This document shows positions 34,055-42,998 of a stretch of DNA of 64,000 nucleotides, piece by piece. This DNA comes from a bacterium. GTDB taxonomy: Bacteria > Zhuqueibacterota > QNDG01 > JAGLOF01. Numbering within the stretch: position 1 is the first letter of the stretch; the number at the start of each line of letters is the position of its first letter. The translations under genes and the position numbers were made by a program. The stretch is from assembly GCA_016934955.1 (NCBI GenBank), contig JAFGRY010000049.1, positions 187,503-251,502 on the forward strand, read 5' to 3'. The notes under the pieces were generated by a model. The model searched no databases. It was not told the origin of the DNA and saw nothing but the letters and a program-made list of their open reading frames with translations.

Positions 34055-34826
34055 TGACCGCTGATCTCCTCATAATCCATATCTCACCAAATATGGAAGC
34101 CTGCTGAATCCGGATGACATGCTGTTTTATCAATTCCAGCATTGCCATGAACGTGACAACGACCTGCACTCTGTCGGTCAACCCGGAAACGACCTCGATG
34201 AAGCTCACCCGCTCCATTTCTTCGAGTATCCCCCTGATCATTTCGATCTGTTCTTCGATGGTCGTCCCGATCAGCCCGACATTATGGGTGCTGACCTTGG
34301 GCATTGCATCAATGACCTGCTTGAAGGCGCTGAGAAGGTCGAAAAGAGAGACGTCCTTGAGGAGTTCTTCGTTACTCACCTCCTCCTTGACCTGGAACTG
34401 TCTCACCCACTGAAAATCACGGCGGGAGAAAAGCCTGCTCTGCCGTGATTCATATTCACCCATATTTTCAGCGACTTCCTTGAACCGTTTGTATTCGAGA
34501 ATCTGCCTCACCAGTTCGGCGCGGGGATCCTCCAGCTCCTCTTCTTCATCCATCGGCGGTTTCGGCAGCAGCATGCGTACCTTGATCTGAATCAGTGTCG
34601 CGGCCATGAGGATGAATTCGCCCGCCACTTCCAGATCGAGTTCTTGCATCAGCTCTACATAGCCGAGATACTGACGCGTAATATCGGCGATGGGAATATC
34701 GTATATGTCGATTTCGTCTTTCCTGATGAGATAGAGCAGCAGATCGAGAGGGCCTTCAAAATTTGAAAGCTGGACCGCATATCCTTCCTTTTTTTCCAGG
34801 AAGTCGTTTGTCTCTACCCCAGACAC
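34047..34826 (-). CDS. scpA: segregation and condensation protein A
   Basis: Kleisin subunit bridging the SMC dimer. The 259-residue product shows the family N-terminus FEGPLDLLLYLIRKDEIDIYDIPIADITRQYL (read as two adjoining motifs), VAGEFILMAATLIQIKVRMLLP, and a C-terminal winged-helix region (VVVTFMAMLELIKQHVI). The start is probably a GTG inside the end of trpS, since no better start precedes the conserved region. Confidence 0.95.
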   Translation of the reverse strand: MSGVETNDFLEKKEGYAVQLSNFEGPLDLLLYLIRKDEIDIYDIPIADITRQYLGYVELMQELDLEVAGEFILMAATLIQIKVRMLLPKPPMDEEEELEDPRAELVRQILEYKRFKEVAENMGEYESRQSRLFSRRDFQWVRQFQVKEEVSNEELLKDVSLFDLLSAFKQVIDAMPKVSTHNVGLIGTTIEEQIEMIRGILEEMERVSFIEVVSGLTDRVQVVVTFMAMLELIKQHVIRIQQASIFGEIWIMRRSAVSE

Positions 34827-35794
34827 ATGGCCTCGCGAACAGCATTCATGACCTCACGTGCAGTGGCACGCGCTTTTTCGTCTCCTGCGGCGATAATGTC
34901 CAGCACTTCGCTTCTATGCGCTTCATAATAGGCCCGTTTTTCCCTGAAGCCCGCAAGCATATCGGCGACATGGCCGGCCATCTGCCGTTTATGAGCGACA
35001 CAGCCAAGCTCTCCGGCCCGGCATTCACGCTCCGCCTCCGCCGCCGATTCGGGTAAAAAATGCTTGTGATATTCGAGGATCACGCAGTGTTCGGGATTGC
35101 CGGGATCCTTGAGCCGCAGCCGCCGAGGATCCGTATAGGCCGTCATCATTTTTTTCATGATATCGTCGGGACGTTCATTGAGATAAATCGCGTTGTCAAG
35201 TGATTTACTCATTTTTTTCCCGTCCAGCCCGGACAGTCGGGGGCAGCGGGTCAAAAGGGTCTCGGGTTCCTTGAACACGGGCCCGTAGAGATGGTTGAAA
35301 CGACGGGCGAGTTCCCGGGTGATCTCCACATGCGGAGCCTGGTCTTCGCCGACGGGCACGGCATCCGCGTTGTAGACGAGAATATCGGCAGCCTGCAGAA
35401 TGGGGTACCCGAGATGCCCGTAGGACATGGTCGATTCGATTCCGAGATCTTTCGCCTGTTCCTTGACGGTCGGGTTTCTCTGCAGGCGGGCGACACTGAT
35501 GAGCATGGAAAAGATCAGATGCAGCTCGGCATGCTCCTTGATATGTGACTGAATGAAAAGGGGGCTCTTGTCCGGATCGAGACCCGCGCTCAGCCAGTCG
35601 ATGACGACTTCGACACTGTTTTCAGCGACCCTGCCCGCACTGCCGGGATCGGTGGTCAGCATGTGCCAGTCTGCCACCATGTGGTAGCTGTCGTACCGGT
35701 CCTGCAGGTCCACCCAGTTTTCAAGGGCGCCCACCCAGTTCCCGAGATGGATCCTCCCCGTTGGCCTCATTCCGCTCAGTATTCGTTTTTTCAT
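34814..35794 (-). CDS. trpS: tryptophanyl-tRNA synthetase
   Basis: Charges tRNA-Trp. The 326-residue class I synthetase shows GMRPTGRIHLGNWVGAL (HIGH-type motif), a Rossmann core with YPILQAADILVY and VPVGEDQAPHVE, and the KMSKS loop GKKMSKSLDNAI. ATG at 35794 chosen over a GTG one codon earlier. It sits between the HNH gene and scpA, with a 12-base overlap into scpA. Confidence 0.96.
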   Translation of the reverse strand: MKKRILSGMRPTGRIHLGNWVGALENWVDLQDRYDSYHMVADWHMLTTDPGSAGRVAENSVEVVIDWLSAGLDPDKSPLFIQSHIKEHAELHLIFSMLISVARLQRNPTVKEQAKDLGIESTMSYGHLGYPILQAADILVYNADAVPVGEDQAPHVEITRELARRFNHLYGPVFKEPETLLTRCPRLSGLDGKKMSKSLDNAIYLNERPDDIMKKMMTAYTDPRRLRLKDPGNPEHCVILEYHKHFLPESAAEAERECRAGELGCVAHKRQMAGHVADMLAGFREKRAYYEAHRSEVLDIIAAGDEKARATAREVMNAVREAMCLG

Positions 35795-35836
35795 CACGTT
35801 CCAGTCATCTCATCTCACGGTGACGGTACCCTGTTC

Positions 35837-36340
35837 TCAGCTCATGTACAGGTAGGGTTTCCAGCGATTGTCAGGATTTCCCGCCAGGTGCTGAATATGT
35901 GACAGATATCCCGGTTTCCTGGGGGTGCTGAGGAGCTCCATGTCCGCTTCATGGGGTGTTCTGTTCCCTTTGCGGGCATTGCACTCGTTGCAGGCGCATA
36001 CCAGGTTTTCCCAGGTATCCCGCCCTCCCCTCTTTTTGGGAATGACATGATCGACGGTCATCGTCATATGTTTCCTGCCGCAGTACTGACAGGTATGACG
36101 GTCCCTTCTCAGGATGTTTTTCCTGGTGAGCAGTACCGTCTTTCTGTGCATATGTACATATCTGTCAAGGCGTACTATGCTGGGCAGCGGAAATGAAATG
36201 CTGGGAGACCGGACATATCGCGTGTCATGCTCCACCATTTCGGCTTTCTGAAGAAAAATCAGCTTTATGGCTTTTCGGGCGCTGCAGACAGTAGTCGGCT
36301 CATAATTCTGATTGAGAACAAGTACCCTGTTGTCAAGCAT
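35837..36340 (-). CDS. HNH endonuclease domain protein
   Basis: A 167-residue protein of the McrA-like HNH family common in many phyla as a chromosomal housekeeping gene. It has a conserved N-terminus (LVLNQNYEPT) and an HNH/zinc module: RHTCQYCGRK (first Cys pair), TVDHVIPKKRGG (catalytic His), WENLVCACNECNARKG (Asn and second Cys pair). There are no restriction-system neighbours. The ATG at 36340 lies 28 bases after the predicted transcript start; an upstream frame start at 36403 falls inside the -35 box and is excluded. Confidence 0.9.
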   Translation of the reverse strand: MLDNRVLVLNQNYEPTTVCSARKAIKLIFLQKAEMVEHDTRYVRSPSISFPLPSIVRLDRYVHMHRKTVLLTRKNILRRDRHTCQYCGRKHMTMTVDHVIPKKRGGRDTWENLVCACNECNARKGNRTPHEADMELLSTPRKPGYLSHIQHLAGNPDNRWKPYLYMS

Positions 36341-36374
36341 ACGCACACCTTGACGCTGAATAAATTTAGTCTTC

Positions 36375-36403
36375 AATTTACGATAAATCAATTGAATAAG
36401 CAA
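36375..36403 (-). promoter_or_regulatory. promoter of the HNH-trpS-scpAB-rluB-cmk-ispH-rpsA unit
   Basis: Minus-strand TTGCTT (36403-36398), 17 bases, TAAATT (36380-36375) preceded by G. Start point expected near 36368. Its position just after a hairpin suggests a clean boundary between two units. Confidence 0.78.
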
Positions 36404-36429
36404 GATTTTTTTATCGGCGAGATAAATCC

Positions 36430-36460
36430 GCGCCGGATGAACGGAGGGCTCATCCGGCGC
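36430..36460 (-). terminator. inverted repeat, probable terminator of the long pckA/response-regulator unit
   Basis: Perfect 11-base arms (GCGCCGGATGA and its complement) around a nine-base loop, 70 bases after the response-regulator stop. On the minus strand it is followed by GGATTTATC rather than a clean T-run, so termination may be weak or Rho-assisted. The rest of the 189-base gap holds only this and the HNH promoter. Confidence 0.6.
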
Positions 36461-36529
36461 ATATATGAACGGCGGAAGGAACAGCCTGCCGGAACGTCGG
36501 GAATAGAGGAATCTGGCAAAACAGAGCGG

Positions 36530-36916
36530 TTACTTCCTGGCCTTCAGCTTCTGCTCTCTGGCGGCCAGCCCCCTTCCGATGAGATCTTCGATGAGATCGA
36601 CGGTGAACGGTTTGGCGATGTAGGTGTATCCGTCATCTTCGATGGTCTTGATGATCGTATCGGCAGAGGGATATCCGGTCATGATGATAATGATAGCGCC
36701 GGGATCTTCGGCGATGATTTTCTCAAGGTATTCAATCCCGCCCATTTTCGGCATGGTGATATCCACGAAAGCGAGATCGATCTCTTCCTTGTGGTACACG
36801 TCGAGTGCGGCCACGCCGTCCGAGGCCTCGACAGCCTCGTGTCCAAGGCGTTCAACGACCCTGCGAAGAAATCCGCGAATCTCTTTTTCATCGTCGACTA
36901 TCAGTATTTTCGCCAT
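36530..36916 (-). CDS. single-domain CheY-like response regulator
   Basis: A 128-residue receiver domain with no output domain. All phosphorylation residues are present: the acid pair in LIVDDEKE, the acceptor Asp in LAFVDITMPKMGG, the switch Thr in IIMTGYPS and the Lys in YIAKPFT. It follows pckA by 13 bases in the same unit. No kinase is adjacent; the PAS kinase at 19270 is the only one in the window and has no receiver partner, so a link is possible but unproven. Confidence 0.93.
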   Translation of the reverse strand: MAKILIVDDEKEIRGFLRRVVERLGHEAVEASDGVAALDVYHKEEIDLAFVDITMPKMGGIEYLEKIIAEDPGAIIIIMTGYPSADTIIKTIEDDGYTYIAKPFTVDLIEDLIGRGLAAREQKLKARK

Positions 36917-36929
36917 GCAGGTCTCCTTG

Positions 36930-38591
36930 TTATTCGGGATTCATCCCTGATTGTTCAGGGCATTCAGCTGCGATCAGCGGATCGATATTCTTGTTGCCGT
37001 AGGCTTTGCGGAAATGGCGTGAAAAATCGGCGGCCAGCTTGCCGGCCCGGCTTTCATAGGATTCGGATCCTTTCCAGACATTCCTGGGATTGAGTATTTC
37101 CGAGGGGACGCCGGGACATGTCTTCGGGATATGCACCTTGAAAACGGGATCCTGTTCGTATTCGACATTCGCCAGTTTTCCGCTGAGAGCCGCCTCCACC
37201 ATGGTTCTGGTAAGGGTGATGTCCATGCGTTTTCCTTCTCCATAGGGTGCGCCGCACCACCCGGTATTCACCAGATACACCTGGGTGCCGTGCTCCCGCA
37301 TCTTCTCTCCCAGCATCTCGGCGTACATGTCCGGATTGAGCGGCATAAACGGCTGGCCGAAAAATCTGCTGAAGGTCGACTGGGGTTCCTTGACACCCGT
37401 TTCTGTTCCCGCGAGTTTACTGGTATAGCCCATGAGAAACCAGAACATGGCCTGGGCCGCGGTCAGTTTGGAGACGGGCGGAAGCACTCCATTGGCATCG
37501 GCGGTAAGGAAAAGGATGGTTTTGGGATGGGTGGATGTTGATTCGGGTTTGATGTTCGACAGGTAGCGCAGCGGATAGCTGGCCCGGGAATTGGGCGTGA
37601 ACCGGCTGTCGCTGAAATCGAAAACGCCGTCAGGGTATACCATGGCGTTTTCGACGATGGCTCCGTGGTCGAGCACATCGTCGTGATGCATCACCGCATG
37701 ATAGATCTCCGGTTCTTTCGCCGCATCGAGATCGATGAATTTGGCATAGCACCCGTATTCAAAATTGGCGATACCGTTGTCGCTCCAGCCGTGTTCATCG
37801 TCCCCCAGCAGTGCGCGGGAAGGGTCGGCTGAAAGGGTGGTCTTGCCGGTGCCGGAAAGGCCGAGGAGCAGTGCACAATCACCGTTCGCGCCTTCATTGG
37901 CAGAACAGTGAAGCGGCAGGATGCCGACACCGGGAAGAAGATAATTCATCACCGTGAACATGAGCTTTTTCGTACTGCCGCAGTAGGCGGATCCGATGAT
38001 GACCCCGATCATCCTGTCCATGTCCATGGCAACGATCATGTCGGACGGTCTGCCGGAAGAGACGTCCCGCAGCCGGCCCGCGTATTTCCCGGTGTCGAGC
38101 TTGTCATACGGCAGAACGATGAGCGTAAACGGCTTTTCCGCGAAAACGCTGCCGCCGATATCATCGGGCACGGGACGGAACATGTTTTCCGCGAAGAGCG
38201 ACGTGATCGCCCTGTCGGTGACGACCCGCACAGGCAGCGCGTAGGCGGCATCGGCCCCGATCACTCTTTCGGTAACGAACACGGCGGCTTTGGCGGCAAG
38301 CAGGTCGAGAGCGTCACCGATGGCAATATCCATCGTCTCTTCGGTGATGGAGATATTGTTGGGGCTGTCCCAGTCGATTTTCTCTTCGCTTTCACTGCGG
38401 CGGACAATGACCGTATCCTTGGGGCTGCGGCCCGTTGATTCAGGCGGAGTCCAGGTGGCGAGGGCGCCGCTCTCGGAAATAATCGCTTCCCGGTGCTCAA
38501 CCGCATGCCGGATCATCTCACGTCTGGGAATATTGTGCAGTGTATGTGTGTGGTTGTCGAGCAGGTGCTGCAGTCTTTCTTTCCAATCCAT
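36930..38591 (-). CDS. pckA: phosphoenolpyruvate carboxykinase (ATP)
   Basis: Interconverts oxaloacetate and PEP using ATP, for gluconeogenesis or, in some anaerobes, anaplerotic CO2 fixation. The 553-residue protein has the ATP-type signature LLGLSGTGKTTLSADPSR (kinase-1a P-loop), DDEHGWSDNGIANFEYGCYAK and FLTADANGVLPPVSKL. The ATG at 38591 is preceded by GGAAGG; extra in-frame codons upstream to 38705 overlap the Trm112-like gene and are not part of the family. Confidence 0.97.
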   Translation of the reverse strand: MDWKERLQHLLDNHTHTLHNIPRREMIRHAVEHREAIISESGALATWTPPESTGRSPKDTVIVRRSESEEKIDWDSPNNISITEETMDIAIGDALDLLAAKAAVFVTERVIGADAAYALPVRVVTDRAITSLFAENMFRPVPDDIGGSVFAEKPFTLIVLPYDKLDTGKYAGRLRDVSSGRPSDMIVAMDMDRMIGVIIGSAYCGSTKKLMFTVMNYLLPGVGILPLHCSANEGANGDCALLLGLSGTGKTTLSADPSRALLGDDEHGWSDNGIANFEYGCYAKFIDLDAAKEPEIYHAVMHHDDVLDHGAIVENAMVYPDGVFDFSDSRFTPNSRASYPLRYLSNIKPESTSTHPKTILFLTADANGVLPPVSKLTAAQAMFWFLMGYTSKLAGTETGVKEPQSTFSRFFGQPFMPLNPDMYAEMLGEKMREHGTQVYLVNTGWCGAPYGEGKRMDITLTRTMVEAALSGKLANVEYEQDPVFKVHIPKTCPGVPSEILNPRNVWKGSESYESRAGKLAADFSRHFRKAYGNKNIDPLIAAECPEQSGMNPE

Positions 38592-38619
38592 AGAACCTTC
38601 CCCGTAATAAGTGACACTC

Positions 38620-38787
38620 TCAGTCGAATTTTTCCGCCTGGTCGATAAGCATGATCGGTATATCGTTCCTGACAGGGTATTTGAGTTTACAGTGACGGCA
38701 GACAAGTGTGTTGTTCCCGGTGTCGTACTCGAGATCCTTTTTGCACTGCGGACAAGCCAGCAGTTCCACCAGTCTCGGGTCTAGCAT
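38620..38787 (-). CDS. Trm112/YcaR-like small zinc-ribbon protein
   Basis: A 55-residue protein. It opens with the family N-terminus MLDPRLVELLACPQCKKDL and has two CxxC pairs (Cys12, Cys15, Cys30, Cys33), ending in the conserved YPVRNDIPIMLIDQA. Members of the Trm112/UPF0434 family are found near lipid and cell-wall genes in bacteria; a methyltransferase-partner role is known only for some. AGGA lies six bases before the chosen ATG; the preceding ATG codon overlaps the thioesterase stop and could also serve. Confidence 0.9.
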   Translation of the reverse strand: MLDPRLVELLACPQCKKDLEYDTGNNTLVCRHCKLKYPVRNDIPIMLIDQAEKFD

Positions 38788-38789
38788 CA

Positions 38790-39215
38790 TTAATCCTTTC
38801 CGCTCAGTCGCGCGAACAATTGGTGAATCTCGGGAGAGACCCGAACGGGTCTTCCCTGATCGTTCATAAAACAGTGCAGCGTGAATCCTTCACTGCGCAG
38901 CGTGAGATCCCCCTCGACAAACAGCCGGTAGGAGATTTTCAGTTTCAACCGCGTATGAAAGACCAGTGTCGGATAAATCGCCAGCAGATCATCATAATGA
39001 ACGGGGTGTATGTATCTGCAGCCTGTCTCCAGCACCGGCAGCATGAACCCCTTTTTCTCGAGGTCCCGGTAACTGATGCCGATGGCGCGGATAAGGTCCG
39101 TACGGGCCGACTCGAACCACTCATAATAGCGGGCGTGATGGGCGATGCCCATCTGATCGGTATCCGCGTACCTGACCCGGGTATGATAGCAGTGCGTTCC
39201 CGGTTCAGCGGTCAT
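38790..39215 (-). CDS. YbgC-like acyl-CoA thioesterase (hot-dog fold)
   Basis: A 141-residue 4-hydroxybenzoyl-CoA thioesterase-like enzyme, likely cytoplasmic. The active-site region VRYADTDQMGIAHHARYYEWFE carries the catalytic Asp, and SRxDL-like and SEGFTLHCF segments follow. The ATG at 39215 lies 11 bases inside the accA 3' end. Sitting directly after accA suggests lipid metabolism rather than the Tol-Pal link often seen for ybgC. The substrate is unknown. Confidence 0.9.
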   Translation of the reverse strand: MTAEPGTHCYHTRVRYADTDQMGIAHHARYYEWFESARTDLIRAIGISYRDLEKKGFMLPVLETGCRYIHPVHYDDLLAIYPTLVFHTRLKLKISYRLFVEGDLTLRSEGFTLHCFMNDQGRPVRVSPEIHQLFARLSGKD

Positions 39216-40164
39216 GGTAGTATCCCATGGCTGCGTATTTTTCAAGTCTGGCACTGATCAGTGATTCTCCGTCCAGGGTGTCCAGCTCGGCAAGATGAGT
39301 GAGGAGCCCCGTTCTGACGGCATCGGCGGTGCCGGCGAAATTACGGTGGGCGCCTCCCCCCGGTTCGGAAATGATTTCGTCGATCACACCGAGTTTTATC
39401 AGATCCGCCGGAATCAGCTTGAGGGCGTCGGCAGCGAGATTGGCCTTGGCGGCATCCCGCCAGAGAATGGCGGCGCAGCCCTCGGGAGTGATCACCGAAT
39501 ACCATGAGTTTTCAAGCATGAGGATCCGGTCACCCAGCCCGATTCCCAGGGCGCCCCCGGAGGCGCCTTCGCCGATAATGACGACGACAAGAGGCACCGG
39601 CAGCCGGGCCATCTCATAGATATTGCGGGCAATCGCCTCGCCCTGCCCCCGCTCTTCCGCACCCAGTCCCGGATAGGCGCCGGGGGTGTCGACGAAAACG
39701 ATGATCGGACGCCTGAATTTTGCGGCCATTTTCATGAGGCGAATAGCTTTGCGATACCCTTCAGGATTCATCATGCCGAAATTGCGAAACAGTTTTTCCT
39801 TGGTATTACGTCCCTTCTGCTGTCCGATCACCATGACCGGACGGCCGTTGAAGAAAGCGGGACCGCCGACAAGCGCCGGATCATCACCGAAGAGGCGATC
39901 GCCGTGAAGTTCTGTAAAATCGGTAAACAGGTGATTGATATAGTCGAGGGAAAACGGGCGGGCCGGATGCCGCGCAAGCTGAACGCGTTCCCAGCGGCTG
40001 AGCCCGGAATAGGTGTCTTTCACCAGTTTATCAAGTTTTTTTTCGAGATTCCGAATGGTGCCTGCCAGCTCGAGGTTCTCTTCCTCCGCCAATGCCTTCA
40101 TTTCGGAAATTTTCTTTTCCAGTTTGACGATCGGTTTCTCGAAATCGAGTAGAATATCGGGCAT
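39205..40164 (-). CDS. accA: acetyl-CoA carboxylase carboxyltransferase subunit alpha
   Basis: Transfers the carboxyl group from biotin to acetyl-CoA, forming malonyl-CoA for fatty-acid synthesis. The 319 residues show the AccA N-terminal helix (FEKPIVKLEKKISEM), RHPARPFSLDYI, GQQKGRNTKEK, FVDTPGAYPGLGAEERGQ and EGASGGALGIG. The partner accD is not in the window, so the subunits are encoded apart. Confidence 0.97.
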   Translation of the reverse strand: MPDILLDFEKPIVKLEKKISEMKALAEEENLELAGTIRNLEKKLDKLVKDTYSGLSRWERVQLARHPARPFSLDYINHLFTDFTELHGDRLFGDDPALVGGPAFFNGRPVMVIGQQKGRNTKEKLFRNFGMMNPEGYRKAIRLMKMAAKFRRPIIVFVDTPGAYPGLGAEERGQGEAIARNIYEMARLPVPLVVVIIGEGASGGALGIGLGDRILMLENSWYSVITPEGCAAILWRDAAKANLAADALKLIPADLIKLGVIDEIISEPGGGAHRNFAGTADAVRTGLLTHLAELDTLDGESLISARLEKYAAMGYYHDR

Positions 40165-40179
40165 TGCCGTTTCGCTCCC

Positions 40180-42234
40180 CTATCGCTTGCCTGGTGTGAT
40201 CGCCTTCAGCAGCAGTTTGACATCGGTTGCGATGGAGTAGTGATACACGTAGTCGTGCACGCACCGAACCGCCGGTATGGTCATTCCGTGTGCGGTCACG
40301 CCCGCCGCAGCGCAGATATCGATAAGGCCCGGCTTGCAGCCGTATCCGGTCGCGGCATCGGTGTAGAGTGACGGGGCCGTACCGCACACGCTCATCGTTC
40401 CCCGAAATACAGCAGGCAGAAAGGACAGCGTCTCAAACAGCCCTTCAGCCGGACGTCCGTCTCGGCAAAACCGGCGGATGCCGATGAAAGACCGCCCGCC
40501 GTCGGAGATACGGACCATTTCCCGCCCCCGTCGGGGATCGAGTGCTGCAAGAATCGCGGCGGCGGCCCAGACGGGCAGCAGGATGATCGCGACTGCCAGA
40601 TCGAACACCCGCTTGCAGCAGGCGTTTACCTCCCTGTACAGGGCCGGGCTGTAGGTGAGCACCCTGCCACCGCAGCTCATGTACGCCGGAGCGAACCCGG
40701 TAATGTGCCCGGGATCGGGCACAGCCACGGCCGTATCGATATGGTCGGTTCTGCAGGCGAACAGTGTCAGTAATATAGTCTTTTCCTGCACCTTTTCAAA
40801 AGGAAAAATGATTTCTTCGGCACGGTGCTCTCGTGCGAGACGCGGCAGATCCTCACTGGAACCGAGCTGCAGAACATCGTCGAGGCCTGCCTCCGCCCCT
40901 CGGTTCCAGACTGTGTACCCGAGAATTCGGCGGCCGCAGCGGGGGTGATCGCCGATCCAGCGGGTGACCCCCCGTATGGAATCCTCCTCCCCGGCCAGAA
41001 TAACGGGAGTCCCCGGTATCGTCTTGCTCATCTCGCGCAGGATACGGAACACGAGATACCTCCAGCCCGATATAAAGAGCGTGTCGAGGACGGCCGCGGT
41101 GACCAGCACCTGGCGGGAAAACGCGAACTGGGGAAAAAAGAAGGTGACGGCGGCGTTGAGAATCAAACCGGACAGAACGGCGGCGGCGGGTGTCAGATGT
41201 CCGGGGCGGGGCCGTCCGTAAAGGCCCGCGCCGCTGAAGACGGCGGTCCACACGAGCGTGTAGACCCCGTTGATGAGCAGGTATGCCGTCCAGTGGCGAA
41301 GGTCGCCGAACCGGATGAGAAGCGCCCCGGCCAGGCCCGCCTGCAGGAAGAGGCAGTCGGCCAGCCAGTAGCGAACGATCGCCAGAGGATGGATCAGGTA
41401 TGCAAGCAGCTGTTTTATCCAGATGCCGGCGATTATCACCGGTTTGGGAATGGACCAGGAATTGGTGAAATGCTTGCGCACAAAGACGTACATGGCGTCA
41501 TAGAACATCTTCAGGCCGGCGAAGGAGCGTCCGGAACCGCTTTTTCCCTTGTAGTGAACGATGCGCGTGCCCGGCAGATAAAAAATCTTCCAGCCCCGGG
41601 CGCGAATGCGAAAGCACCAGTCCAGATCTTCACCGTACATGAAAAAAGACTCGTCGAGAGGGCCGGCCTGCTCCGCCGCTTCTCTGCGCACCACCATGAA
41701 CGATCCCGAAATCGCCTCGACTTCACTAATCTCGTTCTCGTCCAGATAGGTGACATTGTACCGCCCGAACAGGCGGCTTTTCGGGAAAAGGGCGCTGAGC
41801 CCGGCGAGTTTCGTGAATGCAACCCAGGGAGTGGGATAACTTCTGCGGCAGGCCGGCTGCAGCGTCCCGTCCGGGTTGATTATTTTACACCCCGCCATCC
41901 CGGCTTCGGGATGACCCTCGAGAAAATCGACGCACACCTGAAAGGTGTCATCCATAATGAGCGTATCGGGATTGACGAGTGCGATCCAGCGTCCTGACGC
42001 CATCCCCAGGCCCTGATTGCTGGCCCGGGCGAACCCGCGGTTCTCCCGGTTTGTCACCAGGGAGACCGACGGAAATTCCCGCTGAACCATGACGACGCTT
42101 CCGTCGGGGGAATTGTTGTCGACGACGATTATCTCGGCGTCGAAACCCGCGAGGGAGCGCAGCAGCGAACGCAGGCACTGGCGCAGATAATCCCTGACAT
42201 TGTAGCTGACGATTATGACTGAGAAATCGGCCAT
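40180..42234 (-). CDS. GT2 glycosyltransferase fused to a degenerate sugar-phosphotransferase-like membrane protein
   Basis: A 684-residue fusion. Residues about 1-260 are a GT2 rhamnosyl-type transferase (VIIVSYN, VVDNNSPDGS, NPDTLI, FMYGEDLDWC). Then come several membrane helices, a Rossmann-like segment (VILAGEEDSIRGV) and a C-terminus shaped like the WbaP/CpsE phosphoglycosyl transferases: CCKRVFDLAVAIILLP, then RGTMSVCGTAP for the usual GDMSLVGPRP, then CKPGLID and DYVYHYSIATDVKLLLK. The catalytic DELP region reads SFLP, so the Asp-Glu pair is lost. I expect an active GT2 and an inactive or re-purposed second half. Confidence 0.85.
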   Translation of the reverse strand: MADFSVIIVSYNVRDYLRQCLRSLLRSLAGFDAEIIVVDNNSPDGSVVMVQREFPSVSLVTNRENRGFARASNQGLGMASGRWIALVNPDTLIMDDTFQVCVDFLEGHPEAGMAGCKIINPDGTLQPACRRSYPTPWVAFTKLAGLSALFPKSRLFGRYNVTYLDENEISEVEAISGSFMVVRREAAEQAGPLDESFFMYGEDLDWCFRIRARGWKIFYLPGTRIVHYKGKSGSGRSFAGLKMFYDAMYVFVRKHFTNSWSIPKPVIIAGIWIKQLLAYLIHPLAIVRYWLADCLFLQAGLAGALLIRFGDLRHWTAYLLINGVYTLVWTAVFSGAGLYGRPRPGHLTPAAAVLSGLILNAAVTFFFPQFAFSRQVLVTAAVLDTLFISGWRYLVFRILREMSKTIPGTPVILAGEEDSIRGVTRWIGDHPRCGRRILGYTVWNRGAEAGLDDVLQLGSSEDLPRLAREHRAEEIIFPFEKVQEKTILLTLFACRTDHIDTAVAVPDPGHITGFAPAYMSCGGRVLTYSPALYREVNACCKRVFDLAVAIILLPVWAAAAILAALDPRRGREMVRISDGGRSFIGIRRFCRDGRPAEGLFETLSFLPAVFRGTMSVCGTAPSLYTDAATGYGCKPGLIDICAAAGVTAHGMTIPAVRCVHDYVYHYSIATDVKLLLKAITPGKR

Positions 42235-42239
42235 AGGTG

Positions 42240-42986
42240 CTAGAGTTTTCCCAGGAGGCTGAGGATCCTGAGTTTCCAGACCTTCCATGCGGCTTCATGG
42301 ATAATCCCGGAGGTCATCTTGGAGGAACCGACCTCCCGGTCCATGAAGATAATCGGGATCTCTTTGATCGAAAACCCCTGTTTATAGACTTTGAAATTCA
42401 TCTCGATCTGAAAACAGTATCCGTCCGAGCTGATCTTGTCGAGATCGATGGATTCGAGGACCCGCCGCTTGAAACATTTGAAGCCGCTGGTCGCATCCTG
42501 AATAGGCATACCGGTAACGATACGGGTGTAGAGATTGGCCGACCAGGAGAGCAGCAGCCTCGACATCGGCCAGTTAATGACATTGACACCGGAAATGTAG
42601 CGTGAGCCGATGACCAGGTCGTACCGTTCCGCCTCCCGCAAAAACGCCGGAACGGCGCCGGGGTCATGGGAAAAATCGGCATCCATCTCGAAAATGTACT
42701 CGTATTCCCGTTCCAGTGCCCAGCGAAACCCCGCCACGTAGGCGGTGCCCAGTCCGAGTTTTCCATCCCGTTCCATGAGCTCAATCCGTCCGGGATGGAT
42801 CTGCTGGAGCGCCCGCACCGCATCCGCCGTTCCGTCGGGACTTCCATCATCGACGATGAGGATGGAGATTCGGGCATCTTTTTCCAGCACGATGGGAAGG
42901 AGTCTGCGCACATTGTCAACTTCATTGTATGTCGGTATGATGATCAGGACCGACGCGCCTGTCGGGTTCGCTTGTGTCACTGACAT
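42240..42986 (-). CDS. polyprenyl-phosphate mannose/glucose synthase-like GT2 (Dpm1 family)
   Basis: A 248-residue soluble GT2 of the dolichol-phosphate mannosyltransferase type, which loads a sugar from a nucleotide donor onto a lipid phosphate at the inner membrane. Motifs: IIIPTYNEVDNV, LIVDDGSPDGTADAV, EMDADFSHDPGAVP, IGSRYISG, GFKCFKRRVLE, and KEIPIIFMDREVGSSKM. There are no C-terminal membrane helices, as in the short Dpm1 form. It shares an operon with two DUF2723 proteins that would need such a lipid-linked donor. Mannose rather than glucose is inferred. Confidence 0.9.
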   Translation of the reverse strand: MSVTQANPTGASVLIIIPTYNEVDNVRRLLPIVLEKDARISILIVDDGSPDGTADAVRALQQIHPGRIELMERDGKLGLGTAYVAGFRWALEREYEYIFEMDADFSHDPGAVPAFLREAERYDLVIGSRYISGVNVINWPMSRLLLSWSANLYTRIVTGMPIQDATSGFKCFKRRVLESIDLDKISSDGYCFQIEMNFKVYKQGFSIKEIPIIFMDREVGSSKMTSGIIHEAAWKVWKLRILSLLGKL

Positions 42987-42998
42987 TGTCTCCGCTGG

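Noticed and set aside
35837..36340. Restriction or homing endonuclease (mobile element) for the HNH gene
   Set aside because: It heads a housekeeping unit with its own promoter, with no methylase, intron or repeats nearby.
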